DNA from: Rhizobium sp. NRK18
GTDB taxonomy: Bacteria > Pseudomonadota > Alphaproteobacteria > Rhizobiales > Rhizobiaceae
Direction of reading: 5' to 3'
DNA: 64,000 nt
Assembly (NCBI RefSeq): GCF_024385575.1
Contig: NZ_JANFMV010000001.1
Span: 1,951,681 to 2,015,680, forward strand
Positions 44,104-52,604 of the stretch are shown piece after piece. Each line of letters starts with the position of its first letter. Position 1 is the first letter of the stretch. A program made the translations under genes and the position numbers. The notes under the pieces are model-generated. The model saw only the letters and a list, made by a program, of their open reading frames with translations. It was not told the DNA's origin and ran no database searches.

Positions 44104-45525
44104 TCACGAATAACTGTCGTAGCTGCTCGTGCCGTTTTCCAGGATCTGGCGCAGGAGCTTGAAGCCGCGTTCGACTTCGGCATCGTCCTTGACCGAGGAG
44201 AAGCCGACGCGGATGCGGTGCCAGACGCGGTCGGAGCGGCCGGGTTTGAACTCGTCCTCGTCGTCGACCAGAATGCCTTCGTTGAAGACGGCGTTCTTGA
44301 ACGTGCCGGAGAGCCAGGGCTCCGGCAATTTCAGCCAGAAAAAGGGCAGGCCGGGCAGAGCGGCGTAGTCGAAGTCCGGGAAATGGGTCTCGAGCAGCTT
44401 CTGTCGGTCCATGATCTTGGCGATGCTGGTCGCCTTCAGGTCCGCAGCTTCGCCCGACAGGACGAGTCGGGCGCAGAGCTCGGCGAACAGGAACGGCATG
44501 CCGCCGGTGATCATCTTGTGGGCGATGCGCACGCGGTGGGCGTAATGCGGAGGGCAGGCGACCCAGCCGCCGCGCACGCCGGCGGCGACCGATTTCGACA
44601 GGCCGCCAATCAGGAAGGTGCGTTCCGGCGCGAATTCGACAAGACGCGGCGTCTCGTCCCGGCAGAGCGAGCCATAGAGGTCATCCTCGATCAGCCAGAC
44701 ATTGTACTTGCGGGCGATCTCGGCGATCTGCCGGCGCCGTTCGACCGGCATGACGACGGCGGTCGGATTGTGGGCGGCCGGCATCAGGAAGGCGATCTTC
44801 GGGTGCTGCTGGGCGCAGACGCTTTCGAAATCCTCCGGGATCATGCCGTGTTCGTCGATATTGGCGAGCACCGTGCGGCGGCCGATCAGATTGGCGCTGC
44901 GGGCGATCTGCGAATAGGTGAGGTGTTCGAAGACGATCTTGTCGCCGGGTGAGGTGGCGACCGTTAGCACGGCCATGATGGCGGCATGCGCGCCGAGCGT
45001 CGGCACGACGTTTTCGGCTTCCGGGACGAAGGCGCCGCGCGTCAGCCATTGCGCGCCGGCCTCGAACCAATGGCGCGGGAAGGTGCGGGTGTAGCTGGCG
45101 ATCTCGGCCGGATGTTCGTTGATGATCTCGCCCGTCAGCCGGCCGATGGTGGCGGCCTGGCCGCTGTCGGGTGCGGCGGTGGTATCGAAGCGCAACGCGC
45201 CGCTCGGCGCGACGTCCGGCCGCGTGCCCTGCATTGTCATCGCCGGCGGCGTCGCCTGCTGGATTTCCTCACCGGCTTCCGCCTGTTCGAGGACATAGGT
45301 GCCGCGGCCGACCTCGCCGCTGACCAGTCCGCGCTCATGGATGAGGGAATAGGCTCGGCCAATTGTCCCTATTGTCACCCCTATGTCGAAAGCGAGATTT
45401 CGCTGGGGCGGAAGCTTCGTCCCTGGCGGCAAAGTGCCGTCGACGATCGCGTCTTCGATCCGGTCCGCGAGGCGGACGTAAAGCGGGCCGGAGCCCTTGG
45501 AAATATCGGGAAGCCAAGTTGTCAT
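44104..45525 (-). CDS. MocR-type regulator (GntR winged helix fused to aminotransferase-like domain)
   Basis: 473 residues. Residues 1-80 form a GntR winged helix (L-P-P-G-T-K-L-P-P-Q-R-N-L-A, V-T-I-G-T-I-G-R-A-Y-S-L); the rest is a class I/II aminotransferase fold with the PLP lysine in G-G-L-S-K-S-V-A-A-G-V-R. MocR proteins sense PLP or an amino compound and regulate genes, often a divergent neighbour. The start MTTWLPDI at 45525 follows a promoter so closely that the message may be leaderless. It is divergent from a DUF1127 gene. Confidence 0.88.
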   Translation of the reverse strand: MTTWLPDISKGSGPLYVRLADRIEDAIVDGTLPPGTKLPPQRNLAFDIGVTIGTIGRAYSLIHERGLVSGEVGRGTYVLEQAEAGEEIQQATPPAMTMQGTRPDVAPSGALRFDTTAAPDSGQAATIGRLTGEIINEHPAEIASYTRTFPRHWFEAGAQWLTRGAFVPEAENVVPTLGAHAAIMAVLTVATSPGDKIVFEHLTYSQIARSANLIGRRTVLANIDEHGMIPEDFESVCAQQHPKIAFLMPAAHNPTAVVMPVERRRQIAEIARKYNVWLIEDDLYGSLCRDETPRLVEFAPERTFLIGGLSKSVAAGVRGGWVACPPHYAHRVRIAHKMITGGMPFLFAELCARLVLSGEAADLKATSIAKIMDRQKLLETHFPDFDYAALPGLPFFWLKLPEPWLSGTFKNAVFNEGILVDDEDEFKPGRSDRVWHRIRVGFSSVKDDAEVERGFKLLRQILENGTSSYDSYS

Positions 45526-45550
45526 GGTGACAATTCTATACATTGTCACC
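45526..45550. promoter_or_regulatory. Candidate MocR operator
   Basis: GGTGACAAT and ATTGTCACC are perfect inverted 9-bp copies with a 7-bp spacer. The element covers the -10 box and start site of the MocR gene and the -35 region (TTGTCA, 45543-45548) of the divergent DUF1127 gene, so one bound regulator could control both. Confidence 0.6.
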
Positions 45551-45563
45551 CCTCCCGAGTCAA
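45535..45563 (-). promoter_or_regulatory. Candidate promoter of the MocR gene
   Basis: On the minus strand, TTGACT (45563-45558) and TATAGA (45540-45535) are 17 bp apart. Transcription would start near 45528, only 2 to 5 bases before the ATG at 45525. Confidence 0.6.
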
Positions 45564-45622
45564 TTGTATACCGCCGTCATGCAAGAGCATTTTTGAACAG
45601 AGAAAGGCAGACAGGTGCAATC

Positions 45623-45895
45623 ATGAGACGGGTACAATTCCTTGACGGTGCAATGGATACAATCGGTGCTTCCGCGAAGACGGACAATGCCGTGCGAAAG
45701 CCGTCGGGTGTTGAACTGCTGATGGATGTGCTGTCGGGCCGCTTCGGCTCCCATGCGGACAGCGTCAAGTCCTGGCTGCAGCTGCGCCGGACACGCCAGA
45801 GCCTCCTGGAACTGAGCGATGAGCAGCTGCGTGACGTTGGCATTACCCGCCGGATGGCCGATCGCGAAGCCGCGAAGTCGCGCTTCATCGCCTGA
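45623..45895 (+). CDS. DUF1127 small protein
   Basis: 90 residues. The C terminus contains the DUF1127 motif (RQSLLELSDEQLRDVGITRRMADREAAKSRF), while the N-terminal 50 residues are a less conserved extension. Members of the family are short, basic and often divergent from a regulator. The ATG at 45623 follows GACAGG; the open frame extends upstream through the MocR operator. A good terminator follows. Confidence 0.85.
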   Translation: MRRVQFLDGAMDTIGASAKTDNAVRKPSGVELLMDVLSGRFGSHADSVKSWLQLRRTRQSLLELSDEQLRDVGITRRMADREAAKSRFIA

Positions 45896-45939
45896 TCGAG
45901 ACGCAAGTTCCCCCGGGGCCACGTCCATGGTCCCGTTTC

Positions 45940-45982
45940 AAGCCCGCATCCGCTATCCCAACGGCGGTGTGCGGGCTTTTTT
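45940..45982 (+). terminator. Terminator of the DUF1127 gene
   Basis: AAGCCCGCA and TGCGGGCTT pair, with an inner CCGC/GCGG stem, and are followed by TTTT. Confidence 0.85.
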
Positions 45983-46010
45983 CATGCGGTCATTTGGGAG
46001 CGTTATTCTC

Positions 46011-46412
46011 TTAGCAGTTCGTCTGGCCGCTGGCCCAGCGGTTGACGTCGGCAGTGATCCGACCGCCCGAGGATTCCGCCAGAAGCGGTCCGAAGGCGCT
46101 GAGCCTGGCCGGGGATCCTTCCGCCTGCACGACGAGCAGGGGCAGGGATTCGGGCTTGTGCTTGTTGACGACCAGAATGCGCGGACGGCCGGAGAAGGAA
46201 TTGAGCTCCGGCGCCAGACGGTAGGGCGCGAAGGCCGGGTCTTTGGACTTGAACCAGCAGGCGTTGGCGGCGACAGCCACGCGCTCCATCATCGACAGCG
46301 CCGACGACCCGCCGACAGGCGCCGGCGGCTTGCTCTGGCACGCGGCAAGCGCCAGCGCCAGCAGGAGGGAGGAAGCTGCCTGTGCGGCGAGACGCAGTGT
46401 CGGGTTTTTCAT
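46011..46412 (-). CDS. Small lipoprotein of unknown function
   Basis: 133 residues. The signal (MKNPTLRLAAQAASSLLLALALAACQS) has a lipobox LAAC, so the mature start is Cys. The mature part contains two further cysteines (N-A-C-W-F and the terminal T-N-C) and no known domain. It is found 25 bp after the purQ stop on the same strand and may be cotranscribed with the purine genes by read-through. Confidence 0.75.
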   Translation of the reverse strand: MKNPTLRLAAQAASSLLLALALAACQSKPPAPVGGSSALSMMERVAVAANACWFKSKDPAFAPYRLAPELNSFSGRPRILVVNKHKPESLPLLVVQAEGSPARLSAFGPLLAESSGGRITADVNRWASGQTNC

Positions 46413-46437
46413 GGGTGCCTTCAGGCGGTTCTGTCGA

Positions 46438-47109
46438 TCAGGCTGCGATGACGTCGAGGGCGGAGGCGAAGATGCCGCGCCCGTCATTGCCGCCATGGGC
46501 TGCCTCGATGAGGTTTTCCGGATGCGGCATCATGCCGAGAACATTGCCCTTGGCATTGACAATGCCGGCGATGTCGTTGACCGAACCGTTCGGGTTGGTG
46601 CCGTCGGCATAGCGGAACAGCACCTGACCGTTGCCTTCGATCGCCTTCAGCGTCTCTGCATCGGCGAAATAGTTGCCGTCATGATGGGCGACCGGGCAGC
46701 GGATGATCTGGCCCTTGTCGTAGGCACGGGTAAAGTCGCTGTCGGCGTTGGCAACCTCGAGCTTGATCTCCCGGCAGACGAATTTCAGCGAGGCGTTTCG
46801 CATCAGCGCGCCCGGCAGCAGACCGGCTTCGACGAGGATCTGGAAGCCGTTGCACACGCCGATCACCTTCACGCCTGCTTCGGCCTTCTTCAGGATCGCC
46901 TGCATGACCGGCATGCGGGCGGCAATGGCGCCGCAACGCAGGTAGTCGCCGTAGGAAAAGCCGCCGGGGATGACGATCAGGTCGACGTCCGGAATGTCCG
47001 TTTCCGTCTGCCAGACGGTGACCGGTGCCTGGCCGGAAATCTTGGTCAGGGCGGCGATCATGTCACGGTCGCGATTGAGGCCGGGAAGCTGGACGACGGC
47101 AGATTTCAT
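46438..47109 (-). CDS. purQ: Phosphoribosylformylglycinamidine synthase subunit PurQ
   Basis: 223 residues, normal length. Class I glutamine amidotransferase features: [12 protein letters not shown] oxyanion region, V-C-N-G-F-Q-I-L with the nucleophilic Cys, and a late G-M-M-P-H-P-E-N. It supplies ammonia to PurL. MKSAVVQL at 47109 is the family start. It is 55 bp after purS. Confidence 0.96.
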   Translation of the reverse strand: MKSAVVQLPGLNRDRDMIAALTKISGQAPVTVWQTETDIPDVDLIVIPGGFSYGDYLRCGAIAARMPVMQAILKKAEAGVKVIGVCNGFQILVEAGLLPGALMRNASLKFVCREIKLEVANADSDFTRAYDKGQIIRCPVAHHDGNYFADAETLKAIEGNGQVLFRYADGTNPNGSVNDIAGIVNAKGNVLGMMPHPENLIEAAHGGNDGRGIFASALDVIAA

Positions 47110-47164
47110 CGGTCTTGCACCTTTTGGCAATGCCTGCGCACCAAGCCGCAGGCAGATCTATAGA

Positions 47165-47407
47165 TCAGTCGATGGCGATCGAGTAGTTCTCGATGACCGT
47201 GTTGGCGAGAAGCTTTTCGCACATGGCCTTCAGGTCGGCCTCGGCTTCTTCCTTCGTGGTGTTGTCGATTTCGAGATCGAACACCTTGCCCTGGCGGACA
47301 TGGCCGATGCCTTCGAAGCCGAGCGCGCCGAGCGCGCCTTCGATGGCCTTGCCCTGCGGGTCGAGAACGCCGTTCTTCAGCGTTACGGTTACGCGTGCCT
47401 TGATCAC
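47165..47407 (-). CDS. purS: Phosphoribosylformylglycinamidine synthase subunit PurS
   Basis: 80 residues starting MIKARVTVTLKNGVLDPQGKAIEGALGALGFEGI, followed by V-R-Q-G-K-V-F-D-L-E-I, the standard PurS sequence. It bridges PurL and PurQ in the three-part FGAM synthase. 17 bp after purC. Confidence 0.96.
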   Translation of the reverse strand: MIKARVTVTLKNGVLDPQGKAIEGALGALGFEGIGHVRQGKVFDLEIDNTTKEEAEADLKAMCEKLLANTVIENYSIAID

Positions 47408-47424
47408 TTTCCCTCTTTCCTCGC

Positions 47425-48189
47425 TTACTTGACGAGCACCGGACCCGTACCGCGCACGGGCTCGTTTTCATTCATGATGCCGAGACGGCGTGCGACTTCC
47501 TGATAGGCTTCCAGAAGCCCGCCCATGTCGCGGCGGAAGCGATCCTTGTCCATCCGCTCCTTGGTCTCGATATCCCACAGACGGCAGCTGTCCGGCGAGA
47601 TTTCGTCGGCCAGGATGATGCGCATCATGTCGCCTTCGTAGAGGCGCCCGCATTCGATCTTGAAGTCGACGAGCTGAATGCCGACGCCGAGGAACAGGCC
47701 GCTCAGGAAGTCGTTGATGCGGATGGCGAGCGCCATGATATCGTCGAGTTCGGCGGGGTTGGCCCAGCCGAACGCGGTGATGTGCTCTTCGGAGACAATC
47801 GGATCGGCAAGCGCGTCAGACTTGTAGTAGAACTCGATGATCGAGCGCGGCAGGACCACACCTTCCTCAATGCCCAGGCGTTCGGACAGCGAACCGGCAG
47901 CAACATTGCGCACGACGATCTCGAGCGGAATGATCTCCACTTCCTTGATCAGCTGCTCGCGCATGTTGAGGCGGCGGATGAAGTGGGTCGGAATGCCGAT
48001 CTTGTTCAGATGCGAGTAGATGTACTCGGAAATGCGGTTGTTGAGCACACCCTTGCCATCGATGACTTCATGCTTCTTCTTGTTGAAGGCAGTGGCGTCA
48101 TCCTTGAAGAACTGGACCAGCGTGCCCGGCTCCGGTCCTTCGTAGAGGATCTTTGCCTTGCCTTCGTAGATACGGCGGCGACGGTTCAT
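47425..48189 (-). CDS. purC: Phosphoribosylaminoimidazole-succinocarboxamide synthase PurC
   Basis: 254 residues, usual for the bacterial enzyme. Conserved [24 protein letters not shown] and S-P-D-S-C-R-L-W-D are all present. It joins aspartate to CAIR. First gene of purC-purS-purQ. Its leader has a short structured region (GTGCG and CGCAC, with an inner CTCC/GGAG, at 48208-48232) close to the start. Confidence 0.97.
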   Translation of the reverse strand: MNRRRRIYEGKAKILYEGPEPGTLVQFFKDDATAFNKKKHEVIDGKGVLNNRISEYIYSHLNKIGIPTHFIRRLNMREQLIKEVEIIPLEIVVRNVAAGSLSERLGIEEGVVLPRSIIEFYYKSDALADPIVSEEHITAFGWANPAELDDIMALAIRINDFLSGLFLGVGIQLVDFKIECGRLYEGDMMRIILADEISPDSCRLWDIETKERMDKDRFRRDMGGLLEAYQEVARRLGIMNENEPVRGTGPVLVK

Positions 48190-48470
48190 ATGATATACTC
48201 TTTTCTAGTGCGTCTCCTGGGAGCGGGCGCACGATTGAAATCTCAAGCGGTCCATATCCGAAAAGATTCGATTTCACAATCCGGCTGACATTCCTTCCCT
48301 GGTTTTCATAGACTCGGGGGCCTTTGCGGAAGGCGGCGGACTCAACGCTTTAAGATAAGCATGAATCTAGCACTTTCGATGGCGTTAGGGAAATGGACCG
48401 TTTGGCTTTCCACCACTGCCTGAATGTGCGATTCTCCACGTCGGCATTCGCGATCACGGGAGGGATACCG

Positions 48471-48794
48471 ATGGATGCGATGGAGGAGCGCGAGCGGGCT
48501 TACGAGAGCAAGTTCGCCCATGACGAGGAGATGAAGTTCAAGGCCGTGGCGCGGTGCAATCGGCTGGCCGGGCTATGGGCCGCGGAGATCCTGGGCCTAC
48601 CGGAAGATGAGCGGGAGGCCTATGCGTTGCAGGTCGTCGAGGCGGGGTTCTCGCAAGGCTCTGACAATGGCGCGCTGGCCTTGATCGATCGCGACCTCAG
48701 GGCGGCCGGCGTGCATCCCGGAGAAGAGGCATTGCGGGCGAAGTTCGATGCACTGCTGATTGCCGCGATGGCGGATATCCAGGCAGGTCAATAA
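48471..48794 (+). CDS. DUF1476 protein (F1-ATPase inhibitor zeta-type)
   Basis: 107 residues starting MDAMEERERAYESKFAHDEEMKFKAVARCNRLAGLWAAEILG. The R-E-x-A-x-E-S-K-F-A-H-D-E-E motif marks the alphaproteobacterial DUF1476 family; its Paracoccus member (zeta subunit) inhibits reverse ATP hydrolysis by F1. Divergent from purC with 281 bp between, as commonly seen in rhizobia. The upstream site is GGGAGGG. Confidence 0.88.
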   Translation: MDAMEERERAYESKFAHDEEMKFKAVARCNRLAGLWAAEILGLPEDEREAYALQVVEAGFSQGSDNGALALIDRDLRAAGVHPGEEALRAKFDALLIAAMADIQAGQ

Positions 48795-48870
48795 ACGCTG
48801 TTCGCCGTTTCCGGACCTCATCATCGACTATACCCTCGACGCGCTTTTGCGGGCGGGCTAGCATCTCTTC

Positions 48871-49467
48871 ATGCTTGATTTCGACGAATGCAATGCCGCG
48901 CGGCTGCGGCGCGACCCGGATTACGACGGACGCTTCTTCATCGGTGTGAAGACGACCGGCATCTACTGCCGGCCCGTTTGCCCGGTGCGCCAGCCGCTGA
49001 CGAAGAATGTCACCTTTCATCCGAGCGCTGCGGCGGCGGAGAAGGCTGGTTTTCGCCCATGCCTCAGGTGTCGGCCGGAAACCGCGCCGTTCTGCCCGGC
49101 CTGGAACGGCACGCGCACCACGGTGGAGCGGGCGATGAAGCTGATTGCCGACGGCGCGCTCGATGGCGAAGGCACTGTGGAGGCGCTGGCGGAGAAGCTT
49201 GGCATTGGGCCGCGGCAGTTGACGCGGCTCTTTGCCCGGCATCTCGGCGCGAGCCCGGTGCAATTTGCCCGCTCAAACCGCATCCAGCGCGCGAAGCGGT
49301 TGATCGACGAGACGGCCATGTCGATGGCCGCTGTCGCCAGGGCCGCCGGGTTCGGCAGTCTCAGGCGCTTCAATGCAGCCTTTTCCGAGATTTATCGTCG
49401 TCCGCCGACAGCATTGCGCCGGCGGATGCCGGAAAGCGTGTCTTCTGTCGAGGCTGCCCATGGTTGA
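48871..49467 (+). CDS. ada: Ada-type DNA repair regulator lacking the methyltransferase domain
   Basis: 198 residues. Residues 1-75 are the Ada zinc domain with the four cysteines C33, C37, C64 and C67, the first of which accepts methyl from phosphotriesters in classical Ada. Residues 80-185 are an AraC-type helix-turn-helix. The C-terminal O6-methylguanine domain is not fused but encoded next door. It therefore probably senses methylation and activates the repair genes. Overlaps the next gene by 8 bp. Confidence 0.9.
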   Translation: MLDFDECNAARLRRDPDYDGRFFIGVKTTGIYCRPVCPVRQPLTKNVTFHPSAAAAEKAGFRPCLRCRPETAPFCPAWNGTRTTVERAMKLIADGALDGEGTVEALAEKLGIGPRQLTRLFARHLGASPVQFARSNRIQRAKRLIDETAMSMAAVARAAGFGSLRRFNAAFSEIYRRPPTALRRRMPESVSSVEAAHG

Positions 49468-49999
49468 GTTCAAGCCCGTCCGGCGGCGCGATCTCTGCTA
49501 CCGCTACCTCGAGAGCCCCGTCGGGTCGCTGCTTCTCGCCGGCAGGGACGAGGAGGTCCATCTGATCGCGTTTCCCTCCGGCAGCCGTGCCGTGGCGCCG
49601 CTCGACGGCTGGACGGAGGATGAGACTTGTCTCCGCGAGGTGACGTCGCAGCTTGCCGCCTATTTTTCAGGAAGTTTGCGACGGTTTGAGCTCGATCTGC
49701 ATTTCGACGGGACAGAGTTCCAGAACCGGGTCTGGCAGGAACTGCAGGCCATTCCGTTCGGCGAGACGATTTCCTACGGCGAACTGGCCGAGCGGATCGG
49801 CGAGACCAAGCTCGCCAGCCGGGCTGTGGGGGCGGCCAATGGCGCCAACCCGCTGCCGATCGTCATCCCGTGTCACAGGGTAATCGGCGCCGACCGTTCG
49901 CTTACCGGTTTCGGCGGCGGCCTGCCACGCAAGACTTTCCTGCTAAAGCACGAAGGCGTGCGGCTCAAGGAGCCGTCCGCGCAGATGACTCTGTTTTGA
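49460..49999 (+). CDS. ogt: Methylated-DNA-[protein]-cysteine S-methyltransferase
   Basis: 179 residues. The active-site P-C-H-R-V is intact (Cys138), within I-P-C-H-R-V-I-G-A-D, and the helix-turn-helix R-A-V-G-A-A-N-G-A-N is present. It removes O6-alkyl groups from guanine in a suicide reaction. The start ATG at 49460 overlaps the ada gene. Ends 5 bp from the converging hydrolase gene. Confidence 0.93.
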   Translation: MVEFKPVRRRDLCYRYLESPVGSLLLAGRDEEVHLIAFPSGSRAVAPLDGWTEDETCLREVTSQLAAYFSGSLRRFELDLHFDGTEFQNRVWQELQAIPFGETISYGELAERIGETKLASRAVGAANGANPLPIVIPCHRVIGADRSLTGFGGGLPRKTFLLKHEGVRLKEPSAQMTLF

Positions 50000-50004
50000 A
50001 GCAG

Positions 50005-50565
50005 TCAGTGCGGGGCTTTTAGCCGGCTCAGGAACTGCGCGAAGACCATCGTGCCTTCCGGCCATGGGCCGTGACCGGATTCGGCATTGATGTGGCCGGC
50101 TTCACCGGCATCGATCAGCAGCGATCCCCAGGCAGACGTGATGTCATCAGCGTGCTCGTAGGAGCCGAACGGATCGTTGCGGCTGGCGACGGTGATGGCC
50201 GGGAAAGGCAGCGGTTCGCGCGGATAGGGACCGAAGGTCATCAGGTGTTTCGGGCGGATGTCCGGATTGGTGACATCCGGTGGGGCGACGAAGAAGGCGC
50301 CGACAACCGGCTTGCGCAGCTGCGGGATCGCATGGATGGCGGCGGCGACGCCAAGCGAATGGGCCACCAGCACGACCGGCTTCTCGGCATCGTTGACGGA
50401 ATCGACGACAGACTGCACCCAGTCCTCGCGGACGGGCTTGTGCCATTCGACCTCGCGGATGCGGCGCGCCGTGCTGAGCTTTTCTTCCCAGCGGCTCTGC
50501 CAGTGATCCGGTCCGGAGTTCTTGAACCCGGGTACGATGAGAATGTCTGCTTCTGATGCTTTCAT
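50005..50565 (-). CDS. RBBP9/YdeN family alpha/beta hydrolase
   Basis: About 186 residues. The motifs I-L-I-V-P-G-F-K-N-S-G-P-D-H-W-Q-S-R-W near the start and V-A-H-S-L-G-V-A-A (nucleophile Ser) mark the RBBP9/YdeN serine hydrolases. The late G-H-I-N-A-E-S-G-H supplies the catalytic His. Its substrate is unknown. An ATG 24 bp upstream (50589) is also in frame. Converges on ogt. Confidence 0.88.
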   Translation of the reverse strand: MKASEADILIVPGFKNSGPDHWQSRWEEKLSTARRIREVEWHKPVREDWVQSVVDSVNDAEKPVVLVAHSLGVAAAIHAIPQLRKPVVGAFFVAPPDVTNPDIRPKHLMTFGPYPREPLPFPAITVASRNDPFGSYEHADDITSAWGSLLIDAGEAGHINAESGHGPWPEGTMVFAQFLSRLKAPH

Positions 50566-50685
50566 GATGGCGGGATGTGAAATCGGCATGCCCGATTGTC
50601 AAGAGGAGAGGCCGGAAAACAGGGCAATTTCGGCGCTGATCTGAGCGGTTGCCGCTCGGAAACGGGCTATTGCGGGACGATGGAT

Positions 50686-50715
50686 ACGAAAAGGGCGCCC
50701 GCAATGGGGCGCCCT
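50686..50715 (-). terminator. Terminator of purB
   Basis: AGGGCGCCC and GGGCGCCCT are perfect 9-bp inverted copies across a 6-nt loop. On the minus strand the stem is followed by TTTTCG. It lies 24 bp beyond the purB stop. Confidence 0.85.
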
Positions 50716-50738
50716 CGACTTGTCATCTAACTCGAAGC

Positions 50739-52043
50739 TTATTCCCCGAAGACGCGCTTGAAGATCGTGTCGACATGCTTGGTGTGATAGCCCAGGTCGA
50801 ATTTTTCGCGGATGTCTTCTTCAGAAAGTGCCGCCCGGACTTCTTCGTCGGCGAGCAGTTCTTCCAGGAAGTCTGCGCCCTTTTCCCAGACCTTCATTGC
50901 GTTGCGCTGGACCAGGCGGTAGCTGTCCTCGCGCGACACGCCGGCCTGCGTCAGGGCCAGAAGCACGCGCTGGCTCATCACCAGGCCTTTGAACTTGTTC
51001 ATGTTGGCCAGCATGTTCTCAGGGTATATCACCAGCTTTTCGATGACGCCGGCCAGGCGGTTGAGGGCGAAATCGAGCGTGATGGTGGTATCCGGGCCGA
51101 TGGCGCGCTCGACGCTCGAATGGCTGATGTCGCGCTCGTGCCAGAGGGCCACGTTTTCGAGTGCCGGCGTGACCGACATGCGCACGAGGCGGGCAAGACC
51201 GGTCAGGTTCTCGGTCAGCACCGGATTGCGCTTGTGCGGCATGGCCGAGGAGCCCTTCTGGCCCGGCGAGAAGAACTCTTCGGCTTCCAGTACCTCGGTG
51301 CGCTGCATGTGGCGGATTTCGATCGCGACGTTTTCGATCGACGAGGCGATGACGCCGAGGGTGGCGAAGAACATGGCGTGGCGATCGCGCGGGATGACCT
51401 GGGTGGAGACCGGCTCCGGCTTCAGGCCGAGCTTTTCGCAGACATGTTCCTCGACGCGGGGATCGATATTGGCGAAGGTGCCGACGGCACCGGAAATGGC
51501 GCCGGTGGCGATTTCGGCGCGGGCGCCTTCCAGACGGGCCTTGTTGCGGTCCATTTCTGCATAAAAGCGGGCAAAGGTGATGCCCATGGTCGTCGGCTCG
51601 GCATGGATGCCGTGGCTGCGGCCGATGCGGACGGTATCCTTGTGCTCAAAGGCGCGCTTCTTCAGCGCCGCCAGCAGCTTGTCCATGTCGGCGAGCAGAA
51701 TGTCGGCGGCGCGGGTCAGCTGGATGTTGAGCGTGGTGTCGAGCACGTCGGACGAGGTCATGCCCTGGTGGACGAAGCGGCTGTCCGGGCCGATGAATTC
51801 GGCGAGGTGCGTCAGGAAGGCGATGACATCGTGCTTGGTGACGGCCTCGATCTCGTCGATGCGGGCGACGTCGAATTCCGCGGCGCCACCCTTTTCCCAG
51901 ATCGTCCTGGCGGATTCCTTCGGAATGACGCCGAGCTCGGCCAATGCGTCGCAGGCATGCGCCTCGATCTCGAACCAGATGCGGAATTTCGTTTCCGGCG
52001 ACCAGATGGCGACCATGTCGGGACGGGAGTAACGCGGGATCAT
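50739..52043 (-). CDS. purB: Adenylosuccinate lyase
   Basis: 434 residues, normal length. Conserved S-S-D-V-L-D-T, T-x-x-Q-x-x-P-R-D and the signature loop G-S-S-A-M-P-H-K-R-N-P-V are present. It acts twice in purine synthesis, at SAICAR and at adenylosuccinate. The start MIPRYSRPDMVAIW is the family start. It is on its own message, with a terminator downstream. Confidence 0.97.
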   Translation of the reverse strand: MIPRYSRPDMVAIWSPETKFRIWFEIEAHACDALAELGVIPKESARTIWEKGGAAEFDVARIDEIEAVTKHDVIAFLTHLAEFIGPDSRFVHQGMTSSDVLDTTLNIQLTRAADILLADMDKLLAALKKRAFEHKDTVRIGRSHGIHAEPTTMGITFARFYAEMDRNKARLEGARAEIATGAISGAVGTFANIDPRVEEHVCEKLGLKPEPVSTQVIPRDRHAMFFATLGVIASSIENVAIEIRHMQRTEVLEAEEFFSPGQKGSSAMPHKRNPVLTENLTGLARLVRMSVTPALENVALWHERDISHSSVERAIGPDTTITLDFALNRLAGVIEKLVIYPENMLANMNKFKGLVMSQRVLLALTQAGVSREDSYRLVQRNAMKVWEKGADFLEELLADEEVRAALSEEDIREKFDLGYHTKHVDTIFKRVFGE

Positions 52044-52106
52044 TGGGGTTCGGCTTTCTGTTCTAACGTCAGTTGAGTGCCGCTTTAGCAAAGGCTCCCG
52101 GATTTC

Positions 52107-52604
52107 TCAACGCTTGCGACGCGCGATCAGCAGGCTGGCGGCGGCAAGGCACAGGATTCCGGCAGGCAGGTAGAGCGGCGTGCCGAGGACTAGGAACTGG
52201 TAGACGGCGGCCGCCGTCGTGAAGCTGAACTGGTAGAGGCCGCGCACGGTCGTCAGCGGATCGTGCCATTGCGCGTAGAAGAGGCGATACTGCATGGCGA
52301 AGAAGAACGCTGTCCACGCGATTGTCGCGCCGCCAAGCAGTATGAAGGCTGCGGCCAACCTGCCTGTCTGCCCCAATCTGAAAAAGATCCCGCGGCAAAT
52401 AATAACCGTTGTCAGCCATCCCGGCATCGCACCGAAAAAGGCGACAATCAGGATTGCGAGGAGGTCAGGCGTTTCCAGGCGGTTGCGCAGATATACCCCA
52501 AGCATGACGGTTGCTGTCATGGCTATTGCCCAAAGGAGCTGGCCCGCAAATATTTCGCCTGCAGTCACCGAGCTGATCGCGGCCGGGCTCGCATTTTTTC
52601 CCAT
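52107..52604 (-). CDS. Hypothetical integral membrane protein
   Basis: 165 residues with about four hydrophobic segments (about 18-40, 47-70, 82-104, 129-160) and a short Arg-rich C terminus. I do not recognise the family. The ATG sits immediately next to the stop of the upstream DUF2259 gene with no spacer, so the two are likely cotranslated. Confidence 0.7.
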   Translation of the reverse strand: MGKNASPAAISSVTAGEIFAGQLLWAIAMTATVMLGVYLRNRLETPDLLAILIVAFFGAMPGWLTTVIICRGIFFRLGQTGRLAAAFILLGGATIAWTAFFFAMQYRLFYAQWHDPLTTVRGLYQFSFTTAAAVYQFLVLGTPLYLPAGILCLAAASLLIARRKR

